Shown here: positions 34,255 to 42,550 of the stretch, piece by piece
How positions within the stretch are numbered: position 1 is the stretch's first letter
Layout: each line of letters starts with the position of its first letter
DNA from: Nitrospina sp.
Lineage (GTDB): Bacteria; Nitrospinota; Nitrospinia; Nitrospinales; VA-1
Length of the DNA: 44,184 bases
Direction of reading: 5' to 3'
Assembly (NCBI GenBank): GCA_018697205.1
Contig: JABHTG010000114.1
Span: forward strand, 1 to 44,184
Program-made: the position numbers and the translations under genes
Notes under the pieces: model-generated
The model's database searches: none
What the model saw: the letters and a program-made list of their open reading frames with translations, nothing else
What the model was told of the DNA's origin: nothing

Positions 34255-35618
34255 CAGAAATGGAAAAAGTGCCTTTTACGTCCAAAAAGTTTTTCTATCT
34301 TTTCGATTGCAGAACTTAAAGCAACTACGATAACTGAGTCGCCCTCTTGTATGGTGATTTCCCCATCAGGGGCCAACATTTCTCCTTGGCGAAGGACAGC
34401 ACCTATCATCGCATCTGAGGGGAAACTTAAACTTGAGATTTTGTTTCCAGCAATCGTTGAGTTGGCATCAACAATCAGCTCCATTACTTCTGCATCTTCT
34501 ATTAATTTGAAAACAGAAATAACACCTCCTTTGCGTAAGTGTTTCAAAATAGTACTGACCGCTATCAAGCGAGGGTTGATTGTAATATCCATGCCGATTG
34601 AATCAACAATAGGTAAATACTCAGGATCATTGGTGATTACCAGTGCGCGTCGCGCACCATATTTTTTTGCTAGAACAGAAGCAAGGATATTGTTCTCGTC
34701 ATCATCAGAAAGTGCCATAAAAAAATCGGCATCTTTCATATTAATATCATTGAATAGATCGAGATCAGTTCCGGTTCCGTGGTGTACTAATGTTTTTGAA
34801 AGTTCATCTGCCGCGTTGTGGGCAGCTTCAAGTGAAGGTTCTATAATGCATACATCTTTTACAATTTCTTCTAATGCCTTGGCAAGATTAATAGATACAG
34901 GATTAGCTGAAAAGATAACTATTTTTTCCACATCATCGACAGTTTTATTTAACATTGGCAGAAGAAATGGTAAAAATTCTTTATTTACTAAAGTATAAAT
35001 TCGATCACCTGTTTGTAAAATATCCTCAGGTTTTGGGATGATGAGTTTTCCCTCGCGAACGATTGCTACGATTATTATCAAGTCAAGGTCTGAAATACTT
35101 ACGAGCTCTTTAATGCTTTTACCCGTCAATGGCGCATTTTCAGGTAAATCAAACTCGCGCAATAAAACCTTTCCATGGGCAAATTCGGCAACATTTACCG
35201 CTCCAGGTGTTTCTAGAATCTTGAGAATAGTGTCAATAATAATTTCACCTGGATTGATTGCCTGATCAACAAATAATTCTTCGGGTGAAAAAATTTGGCC
35301 AGAACCCGTAAACTCCATACTACGAAGCCTTGCAAATCTCTTTGGGACTTCAAATTTAGAAGCGAGAAAGCACACCATCAAATTTACTTCATCTTTGTTG
35401 GTGACAGCAATTACCATTTCCATATCACGAATACCAGCTTTTACAAGTACACTTGGCATACAGGCATTTCCACAAATCGACATAACATCCAAGGTATCTC
35501 CAATCCGGCGAATTTTATAAAAGTCTTCGTCTATAATGGAAACATCATGACCTTCTTCAGAGAGTTCTTCTGCCAAATTGTTACCGACAATGCCAGCTCC
35601 AGCTATCAAAATTTTCAT
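34254..35618 (-). CDS. trkA: Trk potassium uptake regulatory subunit
   Basis: This 454-residue cytoplasmic gating protein carries two RCK_N + RCK_C units. The first nucleotide-binding site is MKILIAGAGIVGNNLAEELS with DVSIIDED; the second half, from about residue 230 (KIVIFSANPVSINLAKAL), has a weaker Gly motif. It binds NAD(H)/ATP and gates TrkH. It overlaps trkH by one base and lies about 95 bases downstream of hflC, separated from it by a small terminator. Confidence 0.95.
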   Translation of the reverse strand: MKILIAGAGIVGNNLAEELSEEGHDVSIIDEDFYKIRRIGDTLDVMSICGNACMPSVLVKAGIRDMEMVIAVTNKDEVNLMVCFLASKFEVPKRFARLRSMEFTGSGQIFSPEELFVDQAINPGEIIIDTILKILETPGAVNVAEFAHGKVLLREFDLPENAPLTGKSIKELVSISDLDLIIIVAIVREGKLIIPKPEDILQTGDRIYTLVNKEFLPFLLPMLNKTVDDVEKIVIFSANPVSINLAKALEEIVKDVCIIEPSLEAAHNAADELSKTLVHHGTGTDLDLFNDINMKDADFFMALSDDDENNILASVLAKKYGARRALVITNDPEYLPIVDSIGMDITINPRLIAVSTILKHLRKGGVISVFKLIEDAEVMELIVDANSTIAGNKISSLSFPSDAMIGAVLRQGEMLAPDGEITIQEGDSVIVVALSSAIEKIEKLFGRKRHFFHF

Positions 35619-35634
35619 AATAAATAAAATTTAT

Positions 35635-35653
35635 AAAACCGGGATCCGGTTTT
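35635..35653. terminator. Possible terminator between hflC and trkA
   Basis: AAAACCGG-GAT-CCGGTTTT is a perfect 8-bp inverted repeat with a 3-base loop and T/A-rich flanks. It could end hflKC transcripts on the minus strand; some read-through into trkA is likely. Confidence 0.5.
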
Positions 35654-35712
35654 AATTCCGGTCGATAAAAACAGTAAGGTTATTTGAGGACAGGGATGTC
35701 CTGTTGTGGTTA

Positions 35713-36564
35713 TCAGTTTTTCTTATTAAGGTAGTTCAAAAACTCAGAATCTTCCGAGAGAAGAATGGTGGTGCCTGACTTTAATGATTTTTTGTAAGCT
35801 TCCATGGAACGAATAAAGTTGTAGAATTTAGGGTCTTTTGAAAACGATTCTGCGTATATCTTTGTTGCCTGTCCATCGCCTTCTCCACGAATGGTTTGTT
35901 CTTGCCTGTAAGCCTCAGCGATCAGAATTGTTTTTTCTTTATCCGTTTGAGCTCGAATTTTAGTAGATTCTTCTTTTCCTTCGGAGCGGTATTCCATAGC
36001 GATACGTTGTCGTTCAGTTCTCATTCGGTTATAAATCGAATTTGCTATTTCTGGTGGCAAGTCAATCCTTTTCATTCGGACTTCGTCCATTTCGATCCCA
36101 TATTCTGAAGCTTTTTTATTGGCCTCTTTGGTTACCTTATTCATGATGTTTCCCCTAGTTGTCGTTACAACTTCATGAAGATCATGGGTGCCAATCTCGA
36201 CTCGGAGTTCCGAGTATACGATATCGTCCAGTCGAGCGCGGGCACCATTTTCTGTGCGCACCGTTTCCAGAAATTTCAAAGGATCAGTTATGCGATACAA
36301 AGAAAAATTATCAATCAAAAGGTTTTTCTTATCGCGTGTAAGGACTTCGGTGGGTGGTGAGTCGTTATCCAGAAGTTGCCTAGAAAAAAATCGGACTTTT
36401 TGAATAACAGGGATTTTAAAATATAACCCAGGCTCTGTGACTATTTTTTTTGGTTTTGATAACTCAAGAACGACGGCTGACTGAGTCAGGTGAACCGTAA
36501 ACATTGAGGTTGATATTAGTGATGCTACGAGCACCAAACCTATTATTAATCCATTTTGTTTCAT
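35713..36564 (-). CDS. hflC: HflC, modulator of FtsH protease
   Basis: This 283-residue SPFH/prohibitin-domain membrane protein has an N-terminal transmembrane helix (residues about 6-25), the SPFH domain (VVLELSKPKKIVTEPGLYFKIPVIQKV, LLIDNFSLYRITDPLKFLETV) and a coiled coil with EMDEVRMKRIDLPPEI and RMRTERQRIAMEYRSEGKEE. With HflK it forms a large periplasmic cage around FtsH and limits its activity. It begins 11 bases after hflK. Confidence 0.95.
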   Translation of the reverse strand: MKQNGLIIGLVLVASLISTSMFTVHLTQSAVVLELSKPKKIVTEPGLYFKIPVIQKVRFFSRQLLDNDSPPTEVLTRDKKNLLIDNFSLYRITDPLKFLETVRTENGARARLDDIVYSELRVEIGTHDLHEVVTTTRGNIMNKVTKEANKKASEYGIEMDEVRMKRIDLPPEIANSIYNRMRTERQRIAMEYRSEGKEESTKIRAQTDKEKTILIAEAYRQEQTIRGEGDGQATKIYAESFSKDPKFYNFIRSMEAYKKSLKSGTTILLSEDSEFLNYLNKKN

Positions 36565-36575
36565 AAGTTAGTTCG

Positions 36576-37622
36576 TTATTTACCGGTTACGTCGGCAATT
36601 GCTCCCGGTTTTAACGGAAGAATTGGGAGAACACCTTGCTTATTATTTCCCATTACGAATTTCTCCATAGAAGGTAATACCTCTTCCATGGTTTCAAGGT
36701 AAATTCGCTGTCGAGTGATTTGAGGTGCTTTTTTGTATTCTTTATATTGCAAATTGAATCGTTGGCCGTCACCTTGGGCCATGCTAACTTTTTCTTCGCG
36801 GTATGCTTCAGATGCCCTTACAATTTGAGCCGCTTGCCCTCGGGCCTCGGGAATTACAGCATTGCGATAACCCTGTGCTTCATTGATCATTCGTTCTTTA
36901 TCCTCACGTGCGGAAACAACGTCTTTAAATGCTGAGGCCACCTGCTCAGGTGGGTGAACATCTTGAAGTTGTATTGTGACAATTTGAACACCAGATTTAT
37001 GTTTGTTTAGAAGCGTTTGAATTTGTTCTTGAGCAGTTATTTGTATTGCTGACTTACCAGTTGTCAGTGCTTCGTCAATTTTTCTACTACCGACTATCCC
37101 ACGAACAACAGTTTCAGAGACGTTTCTGACAAGCTTGTGAACGCGCCGCACATTGAACAAATAGGCTACCGAATCCATAACTTTATATTGAACGACGAGA
37201 TTGATATCTATTATATTTTGATCACCAGTCAGCATAAGAGACTCAGCAGGGACTTTTTGTAACCCCCCCCCTTGAGTTGTACGGAAACCTATCTCAGCGC
37301 GTCGGATTTTTCTAACTTTTGGAGTGCTTGCGTGTTCTATCGGGGAGGGGAACTTAAAATGCATTCCAGGTTGTGTGATCCGGGAAAATTCTCCAAAGGT
37401 AACAACCACACCCTCCTCGTCTGGTTCTACAAAATAAAATGTTCCAGGAATGATCCAAACTACTAGCAGCAGTCCAGCAATAATCCAAAACATGGATGGT
37501 TTAAATTTTGGGATTTGGAATTGAGGCATGTCAAAAGGAGGTTTGTCTTGAGACCCTCCTCCTTGACTTCCACCACTTCTACTTCCAGAGTCTTTAGATT
37601 CGTGTAAATCGTCCCAGGGCAT
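36576..37622 (-). CDS. hflK: HflK, modulator of FtsH protease
   Basis: This 348-residue SPFH-domain protein has a Gly/Ser-rich cytoplasmic N-terminus (SGSRSGGSQGGGSQ), a transmembrane helix (MFWIIAGLLLVVWIIPGTFY), the SPFH domain (VEPDEEGVVVTFGEFSRITQPGMHFKFP) and a coiled coil (VASAFKDVVSAREDKERMINEAQGYRN). It partners HflC. A run of nine G in the coding strand (37263-37271) encodes three Gly between RTTQ and LQK, where a slip of one base would truncate the protein. Confidence 0.95.
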   Translation of the reverse strand: MPWDDLHESKDSGSRSGGSQGGGSQDKPPFDMPQFQIPKFKPSMFWIIAGLLLVVWIIPGTFYFVEPDEEGVVVTFGEFSRITQPGMHFKFPSPIEHASTPKVRKIRRAEIGFRTTQGGGLQKVPAESLMLTGDQNIIDINLVVQYKVMDSVAYLFNVRRVHKLVRNVSETVVRGIVGSRKIDEALTTGKSAIQITAQEQIQTLLNKHKSGVQIVTIQLQDVHPPEQVASAFKDVVSAREDKERMINEAQGYRNAVIPEARGQAAQIVRASEAYREEKVSMAQGDGQRFNLQYKEYKKAPQITRQRIYLETMEEVLPSMEKFVMGNNKQGVLPILPLKPGAIADVTGK

Positions 37623-37667
37623 CTTTGTGGTTTCGGATAGTTATTAAAAAAATACAGCAATTTTTCT

Positions 37668-37696
37668 ACGCTAACAAACTGCCTGCTCAATGTCAA
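37668..37696 (-). promoter_or_regulatory. Likely promoter of hflKC
   Basis: On the minus strand a perfect TTGACA (37696-37691) is 17 bases from TAGCGT (37673-37668). The -10 is weak. The position, about 45 bases before hflK, fits. Confidence 0.45.
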
Positions 37697-37780
37697 TATA
37701 CTGCAAATCACAAAATACTTACATCCGCATAGCACTAAATAATAGTTTACTTTTTATTGGCTCAAGCATAGTATTGAACC

Positions 37781-38107
37781 ATGATTACAGTCGAGTTTTG
37801 CTCAGAAGTTAGAACAAAAGAAGGACCTGTTGCCTTTCAGGTTTGCGACCGTCGATACAAGATAAAAGAGGTCGTGGATAGATGGTACGGTGATGGTGAG
37901 GTTTATTTCAAAGTGGAGGCCGACGATAATAATATTTATCTTTTAAAGTATGAAGAAGGTCAAGATTGCTGGGATCTTGTTTTTTATCAGAACCCTGTTT
38001 TGATAGGAACTCTTACGGAAGGCAATGAAAAGATCGGCCTAATTGAACGACTAAGGTTTAAAACATTCACTGGCCAAACAAATAGGATGTCTCATCATCT
38101 GCATTAG
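37781..38107 (+). CDS. Small DUF6504-like protein
   Basis: This 108-residue soluble protein has the layout VAFQVCDRRYKIKEVVDRWYGDGEVYFKVEADDNNIYLLKYEE, which resembles DUF6504-type proteins (a short beta barrel built around RRYxVxxVxDRW); I am not certain of the match. There is no signal peptide or catalytic motif. It stands between the divergent hflK gene and pcm and may form a unit with pcm, 95 bases downstream. The function is unknown. Confidence 0.6.
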   Translation: MITVEFCSEVRTKEGPVAFQVCDRRYKIKEVVDRWYGDGEVYFKVEADDNNIYLLKYEEGQDCWDLVFYQNPVLIGTLTEGNEKIGLIERLRFKTFTGQTNRMSHHLH

Positions 38108-38202
38108 CAATCCCCTACCTCTTTTATTTAACTAATTTTTTAGTTTGTCCTTGCATTTTTTTATCATAGTTTTTCAGTATTATTCAAAGGAGGTTGTCCT
38201 AA

Positions 38203-38883
38203 GTGGAGTTGACAGAACAGTCCATACAGGCGTACGCGGGACAAAGGCGCAAGATGATAGAAGAACAACTATCTGGGCGCGGTATCAAAGATCTTTCGGT
38301 TATGGAAGTTCTAAGCCGAGTACCAAGGCATCTTTTTGTTGGTTCTTCTCTTCGGCATAGGGCTTACGGGGACTATCCGTTGCCCATTGGCGAGAACCAG
38401 ACAATATCGCAGCCATATATTGTCGGATTAATGACGGAGGTTTTACAGCTTAAGGGGAGTGAACGGGTTTTGGAAATTGGGACTGGATCGGGTTATCAGA
38501 CTGCCATTCTAGCTGAGTTGGCGTCACAGGTATTTACTATTGAAAGGATCAAGACCATTGCTCAAAAAACTAAAAAATTGCTTGAAGGATTAAGGTACAA
38601 AAATATTATTTTTAAAACATTTGACGGGACATACGGTTGGCGTGATCAATCTCCGTTCGATGCGATTCTTATTTCAGCTGCTACGCCAAGTATTCCCACT
38701 TCATTGATTGAACAGTTGGCAGATAACGGTCGTTTGGTTGCACCTATAGGAGGAAGAGAATCTCAAGACCTTATTATTCTTAATAAAAAAGGGGATCAGA
38801 TAACCCAGCAAAAAATAGGAGATTGTAAATTTGTTCCGCTCATCGGCAAGTTTGCTTGGTCTGAAGACGAGCGATTTCATTAA
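38203..38883 (+). CDS. pcm: Protein-L-isoaspartate O-methyltransferase
   Basis: This 226-residue SAM-dependent enzyme methylates isoaspartyl residues in aged proteins so that they can be repaired. It shows MIEEQLSGRGIKDLSVMEVLSRVPRHLFV, the PCMT block GENQTISQPYIVGLMTE, and the SAM motif VLEIGTGSGYQTAILAEL followed by VFTIER. The start is a GTG with AAAGGAGG about 9 bases upstream. The length is normal. Confidence 0.93.
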   Translation: MELTEQSIQAYAGQRRKMIEEQLSGRGIKDLSVMEVLSRVPRHLFVGSSLRHRAYGDYPLPIGENQTISQPYIVGLMTEVLQLKGSERVLEIGTGSGYQTAILAELASQVFTIERIKTIAQKTKKLLEGLRYKNIIFKTFDGTYGWRDQSPFDAILISAATPSIPTSLIEQLADNGRLVAPIGGRESQDLIILNKKGDQITQQKIGDCKFVPLIGKFAWSEDERFH

Positions 38884-38994
38884 GTAATGGTCCAATGAAA
38901 AAATAAAAATTTGGGAAGAGGCCAGTCAACAAATGTGTGCAGCGGAGGCGTTTTTTTTAATTGGTTTTTAATTGATTTTGGGAGGGGGTGTGCA

Positions 38995-39534
38995 GTGTTT
39001 TCAAGAATTATAAAAACAGGAAAATTTGTTTTAAGCTCAGGAGTTCGGTCGAACTACGACTACGACTACTCTCTGCTATCTGATACCATGAATGAAGCTT
39101 ATTGTAGTTTGCTGCGACAAAAACTAGATACTTGGCAGTCAAAACATGGCAAGTTTAATGTTGTCGTTGGTTGCGAAACAGAGGGAATACGCATTGGATA
39201 TGTATTATCAAAGCTGATAGACATACCTTTTTACGTTATGCCGAAGAAAAGTACTGACTTTGCAGGAGTTAATATTCCTACCTATCCTGCAGACACTCAC
39301 TGGTTAATAGTTGATGATATTGTTACCACCGGTACAACCTTTATACGAGCTGTCAATTTTCTGGATATTGAAGAAAAGCCCGAAAGTATTACTTATGCCT
39401 GCATGATTAAAAGAAAGCCAGAAAATATGGATTACTCTGCAGTGCATGGCAATCAAGATAAGGAACAATTGCATGTTCGTGACGAGCGATTTGATTTTAT
39501 TGATAAAAGGCTTGTTTTTCTATATTCAGAATAG
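38995..39534 (+). CDS. Orotate phosphoribosyltransferase-like protein
   Basis: This 179-residue type I phosphoribosyltransferase carries the PRPP-binding motif HWLIVDDIVTTGTTFIRAV. The start GKFVLSSGVRSNYDYDY corresponds to the FxLxSGxxSxYYxD motif of orotate phosphoribosyltransferase, and CETEGIRIGYVLSKLIDIPF resembles the next strand. A GTG at 38995 is chosen because GGGAGGGGG precedes it; the open frame continues up to 38911, but the extra residues look non-coding. The chain is short for PyrE, so another PRTase role is possible. Confidence 0.75.
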   Translation: MFSRIIKTGKFVLSSGVRSNYDYDYSLLSDTMNEAYCSLLRQKLDTWQSKHGKFNVVVGCETEGIRIGYVLSKLIDIPFYVMPKKSTDFAGVNIPTYPADTHWLIVDDIVTTGTTFIRAVNFLDIEEKPESITYACMIKRKPENMDYSAVHGNQDKEQLHVRDERFDFIDKRLVFLYSE

Positions 39535-39599
39535 CCAGGGAAGATTAATCGAGAGCTAACAGTTTCAATATTTATAAACCTTTCTTGTGTTTGTTTATC

Positions 39600-41030
39600 T
39601 TAAGAGTCTCTTTTCTTAGGGTTAAATTTTTTGACAATATAAAAAACATCCCCCCATTCATGGTAGTGCCCCGCTTTAGCTCCGGCACGGTCTCCTGTTC
39701 CAAAGTAAAAGTCAGCCCTTCCTTTTCCACGAATTGCGTCACCGGTATCTTGATCAACTACGAACCGAGAAAAACTTTTCCATTGAACAATTTTGTTTTT
39801 ATCATCGAGAATGGGTTTGCGCAACTTTACGAAGGCGAGCCCTCCTGCAGGGTAAACTTTTTTATCAGTAGCTATGGACCTGCCTTCTAAGAGTTCTCCG
39901 CCCCCAGAACCTCGTGGGTTACCCTTAGTTGAAATTTTAAAAAAGACATATCGTTTATTTTTAAAAAAATACTTTTGGATATCTTCGGGGTGTTCCTTAA
40001 AATATTTTTTAATCCCTTGCATCGACCCTTGCGCTAGGTCAATCACTCCATCTTGAATCATGCGTTTGCCCAGACCTCCAAACTTAAAATTGTTGGTTCC
40101 CGCAAAATGTGCCCCTACTGATGTTCCATCACGAAATAGAAGCTGACCTGACCCTTGAATATGTAGGAAAAATCGGTCGATATCATTGTCAAGCCAGGCA
40201 ATTTCCAGTCCTTGGTTTGCAAGGATTTCGTCTCCATCGATTTGTTCTCGAGTGTAATTACGCCATAACTCAGAATTGGAGACAGATGACTCGTGAACTT
40301 TATAGTTTTTGCTAAGCCCAATAAGCTTAGGTCGTGGGGATGATCCTGGAAGTTTATAAATTGGGTAACGGTATATTTTCGTTTTTACGCGGCTTGCTTT
40401 AACCATGGGTGTATAATACCCGGTAAAAAGAACCTTTTTTCGCAGTCCCTTCCCTACACGATGAAGAATAAATTCTTCATGAAGACGCTGGCTAAACTTA
40501 TCAGGTGAAAGATTTTCATTTATTAGGCCTAAAAATGACCTAAGGGTCTTTTTTAACCATCCATTTGTCACCATTAAGTCACCCAGACGTTCTACTTTTT
40601 CGGGGTTTGTAAATTTCATTGTTTCTAATTGATTGAGAATCACCTTTCTGAGAGATGCTTGATCCAGATCATCGACAAAAATTTCAGGAGTTTTGAAAAA
40701 ATTTTTAGAAATAAAAGATTGAGATTTGGTGGAGTGCAGTTCGGGTAGTTTCGTCTTGAATCGGGCCTTATCATTAGCTAATCGTTTACCTCGATACCAG
40801 AAAGGGGTTTTCCCGTTGGATGGCCATTCATTTGAGAGGTTAGGTTTTTTTATACGCTGGGCTTTGTAAACTTTTTCAAGGTTTCTTGCAGCAGAATTGT
40901 CTGGTTTTGGCTTGAATATAGAGCAGGAATTAAAAATCAGAGGCGCGACGACAATAGTTGTTAGGAGGACTTTTTTGCCTATAGGACACTTAAATTGAAG
41001 CCCTTGTGTTAGGTTAAAACAAAGCAGCAT
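39600..41030 (-). CDS. mltA: Membrane-bound lytic murein transglycosylase A
   Basis: This 476-residue peptidoglycan lyase has an N-terminal hydrophobic segment ending in IFNSC (Cys near residue 36), a non-ideal lipobox, so it is probably an outer-membrane lipoprotein. MltA features are FTGYYTPMVKASRVKTKIYRYPIY, IAWLDNDIDRFFLHIQGSGQLLF and the C-terminal 3D domain with RFVVDQDTGDAIRGKGRADFYFGTG, including its conserved Asp residues, then GDRAGAKAGHYHEWG. A Lys/Arg-rich region of about 110 residues before the catalytic domain is longer than usual. It cleaves glycan strands to 1,6-anhydro products during wall growth. Confidence 0.9.
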   Translation of the reverse strand: MLLCFNLTQGLQFKCPIGKKVLLTTIVVAPLIFNSCSIFKPKPDNSAARNLEKVYKAQRIKKPNLSNEWPSNGKTPFWYRGKRLANDKARFKTKLPELHSTKSQSFISKNFFKTPEIFVDDLDQASLRKVILNQLETMKFTNPEKVERLGDLMVTNGWLKKTLRSFLGLINENLSPDKFSQRLHEEFILHRVGKGLRKKVLFTGYYTPMVKASRVKTKIYRYPIYKLPGSSPRPKLIGLSKNYKVHESSVSNSELWRNYTREQIDGDEILANQGLEIAWLDNDIDRFFLHIQGSGQLLFRDGTSVGAHFAGTNNFKFGGLGKRMIQDGVIDLAQGSMQGIKKYFKEHPEDIQKYFFKNKRYVFFKISTKGNPRGSGGGELLEGRSIATDKKVYPAGGLAFVKLRKPILDDKNKIVQWKSFSRFVVDQDTGDAIRGKGRADFYFGTGDRAGAKAGHYHEWGDVFYIVKKFNPKKRDS

Positions 41031-41132
41031 TTTTTCACCTATAGCTTGATCTTATATAATTTCAACTTGTTAGATAACAGTTGTATGTGTATATATAATT
41101 AGAGTTACTTTTTTTTAAAACCCGCTTGCGCT

Positions 41133-41579
41133 TTATTGGTTCATTTTGTCCACAGCCATATTCGCTAGGAGGTCGCAACGTTCGTTTTCTATATGCCCTT
41201 GGTGACCTCGAACCCATTTCCATGAAATTTTATGTATTTTACTCAGTTGGTCTAGTTCCAGCCAAATGTCTTTATTTTTTACAGGTTGTTTAGCTGCAGT
41301 AATCCACCCTTTTTTAGCCCACCCTTTGATCCATTGAGTCATACCCTTCACCAAGTATTGAGAGTCAGAGATTAATATTACATCGCATGGTTCCTTCAAA
41401 TGTTTCAAGGCAACGACCGCTGCGGTGAGCTCCATAATATTATTGGTCGTGTTTTTTGCCGAGCCACTAATTTCGCTTTCCTTGTGTCTGGTTCTGATAA
41501 TAGAACCGTAACCGCCTGGTCCTGGGTTTCCTCTGCACGCGCCATCAGTAAAAATCTCAACTTTTTCCATTTTTTCCAT
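41133..41579 (-). CDS. rnhA: Ribonuclease HI
   Basis: This 148-residue enzyme degrades the RNA of RNA-DNA hybrids. The catalytic acids are visible in IFTDGACRGNPGPGGYG (Asp), NNIMELTAAVVAL (Glu), LISDSQYLVKGM (Asp) and ENERCDLLANMAV (Asp), together with the His in WVRGHQGHIENE. The length is typical. It lies about 100 bases upstream of mltA on the same strand. Confidence 0.95.
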   Translation of the reverse strand: MEKMEKVEIFTDGACRGNPGPGGYGSIIRTRHKESEISGSAKNTTNNIMELTAAVVALKHLKEPCDVILISDSQYLVKGMTQWIKGWAKKGWITAAKQPVKNKDIWLELDQLSKIHKISWKWVRGHQGHIENERCDLLANMAVDKMNQ

Positions 41580-41924
41580 TAAATTAAAAAATAGATGCCA
41601 ATAATTTCTATTAAAAAAACTTGAGAAAATTGTAACATATTATTTTTATTGAGAATACTTGTTAAGTTTTTCTTTGCCAAGCATTTAAAATGAATTCGTT
41701 TTTTTGAGAGCTTGATAAAATTTATATTTAGAGAAAGAGCATATATAGTATCTCCAGAACAAGACACGATTTTTTCAGCTCGACTTAGCGTAAAAAGCAA
41801 TTTCTCGGTAAAGAAAAACTAAAAATCTTATTAAAAAATAAAACATTTTGGTGAAGGTATTTTTTGTTCACGGAGATAATTAAACTAAGATCATATAGCC
41901 CGGAGTGATTTCGAGATAATATTA
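41580..41924. other. AT-rich intergenic region without recognised features
   Basis: These 345 bases lie between rnhA and the small ORF at 41925. I see no convincing ORF, RNA or terminator. Near its right end GATAATTAAACTAAGAT (from 41875) recurs almost exactly as GATAATTAAACTTAAGAT at 42254-42271. Confidence 0.4.
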
Positions 41925-42065
41925 ATGAATGTTTTAAATGCTGGAATTGATGCAAAAATAAAATCAATTGAAGTGTTGAATGAGTTGATTCTCGATGAGA
42001 AAAAAGTAGATGTCAGTATGATTTTCGACCATCTATTAGCCGAAGAAAAAACTTATCGACCTTAA
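41925..42065 (+). CDS. Possible 46-residue acidic small protein
   Basis: This is an ATG-started ORF with sensible amino-acid make-up: MNVLNAGIDAKIKSIEVLNE, LILDEKKVDVSMIFDHLLAE, EKTYRP. It should be helical and acidic with a hydrophobic face and has no signal peptide. No good ribosome-binding site is seen close to the ATG (GGAG at 41902 is too far). It could be a genuine small protein or chance; nearby genes give no clue. Confidence 0.35.
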   Translation: MNVLNAGIDAKIKSIEVLNELILDEKKVDVSMIFDHLLAEEKTYRP

Positions 42066-42550
42066 ATGAGGTAAGTCCAAAAGGACCTGAGTCGCAAATG
42101 AGCAAAGAATGAGGAGCGAGGCATTAGACTAAACAGTATTTTTTTATTATTAAAAAACTACTAAGAATTGAAATCTAACGTGTTGTTTTTATGTTTTGGT
42201 TTCTCATTCGTAATTTTGCTCCTATTTTAAATCCAGTTAAATTAAGGAGTCGGGATAATTAAACTTAAGATGATTTCATATTTTCTGGTCAAATTATGAT
42301 TTATATCGCTAAGCCATAATGATATTAAGGCAATTAAGATATTGATTAATTAGAGAGTATTTCTCGACTATAGGATGGTTTTTCCCCCCTCGTTAAGTTG
42401 GACTCATTCGTTGTGCAGATTTTGCTAAAATTAAGGGCAAGCGCCTTTAGTTAAATGGTTTGACACCTTTTTAAAGGAAGTGTTATAGTTCTCCGTTCCA
42501 AATATGAGGTCATAAATTATTTTTCACGTAAATCATAAGGGATTAACAGG
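42066..42550. other. Intergenic region upstream of the oxidoreductase operon
   Basis: These 485 bases hold, at the left, a short GC-richer stretch (about 42068-42127) with a small hairpin GTCC-AAAA-GGAC (42075-42086), then AT-rich sequence without ORFs. At the right is the promoter for the oxidoreductase genes, listed separately. The nature of the GC-richer stretch is unclear. Confidence 0.45.
42460..42489 (+). promoter_or_regulatory. Sigma70-type promoter with palindromic spacer, oxidoreductase operon
   Basis: TTGACA (42460-42465) and TATAGT (42484-42489) are 18 bases apart, a strong promoter. The spacer contains CCTTT-TT-AAAGG (42466-42477), a palindrome that could be a repressor site. The leader is about 55 bases. 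Confidence 0.7.

Noticed and set aside
34351-34998. 215-codon open frame opposite trkA
   Set aside because: It is an antisense shadow, Ser/Ile-rich with no domain; trkA is unambiguous on the other strand.
38911-38994. Longer N-terminus of the phosphoribosyltransferase
   Set aside because: The extra 28 residues look like translated spacer; the GTG at 38995 has a strong GGGAGGGGG site and begins at the conserved fold.
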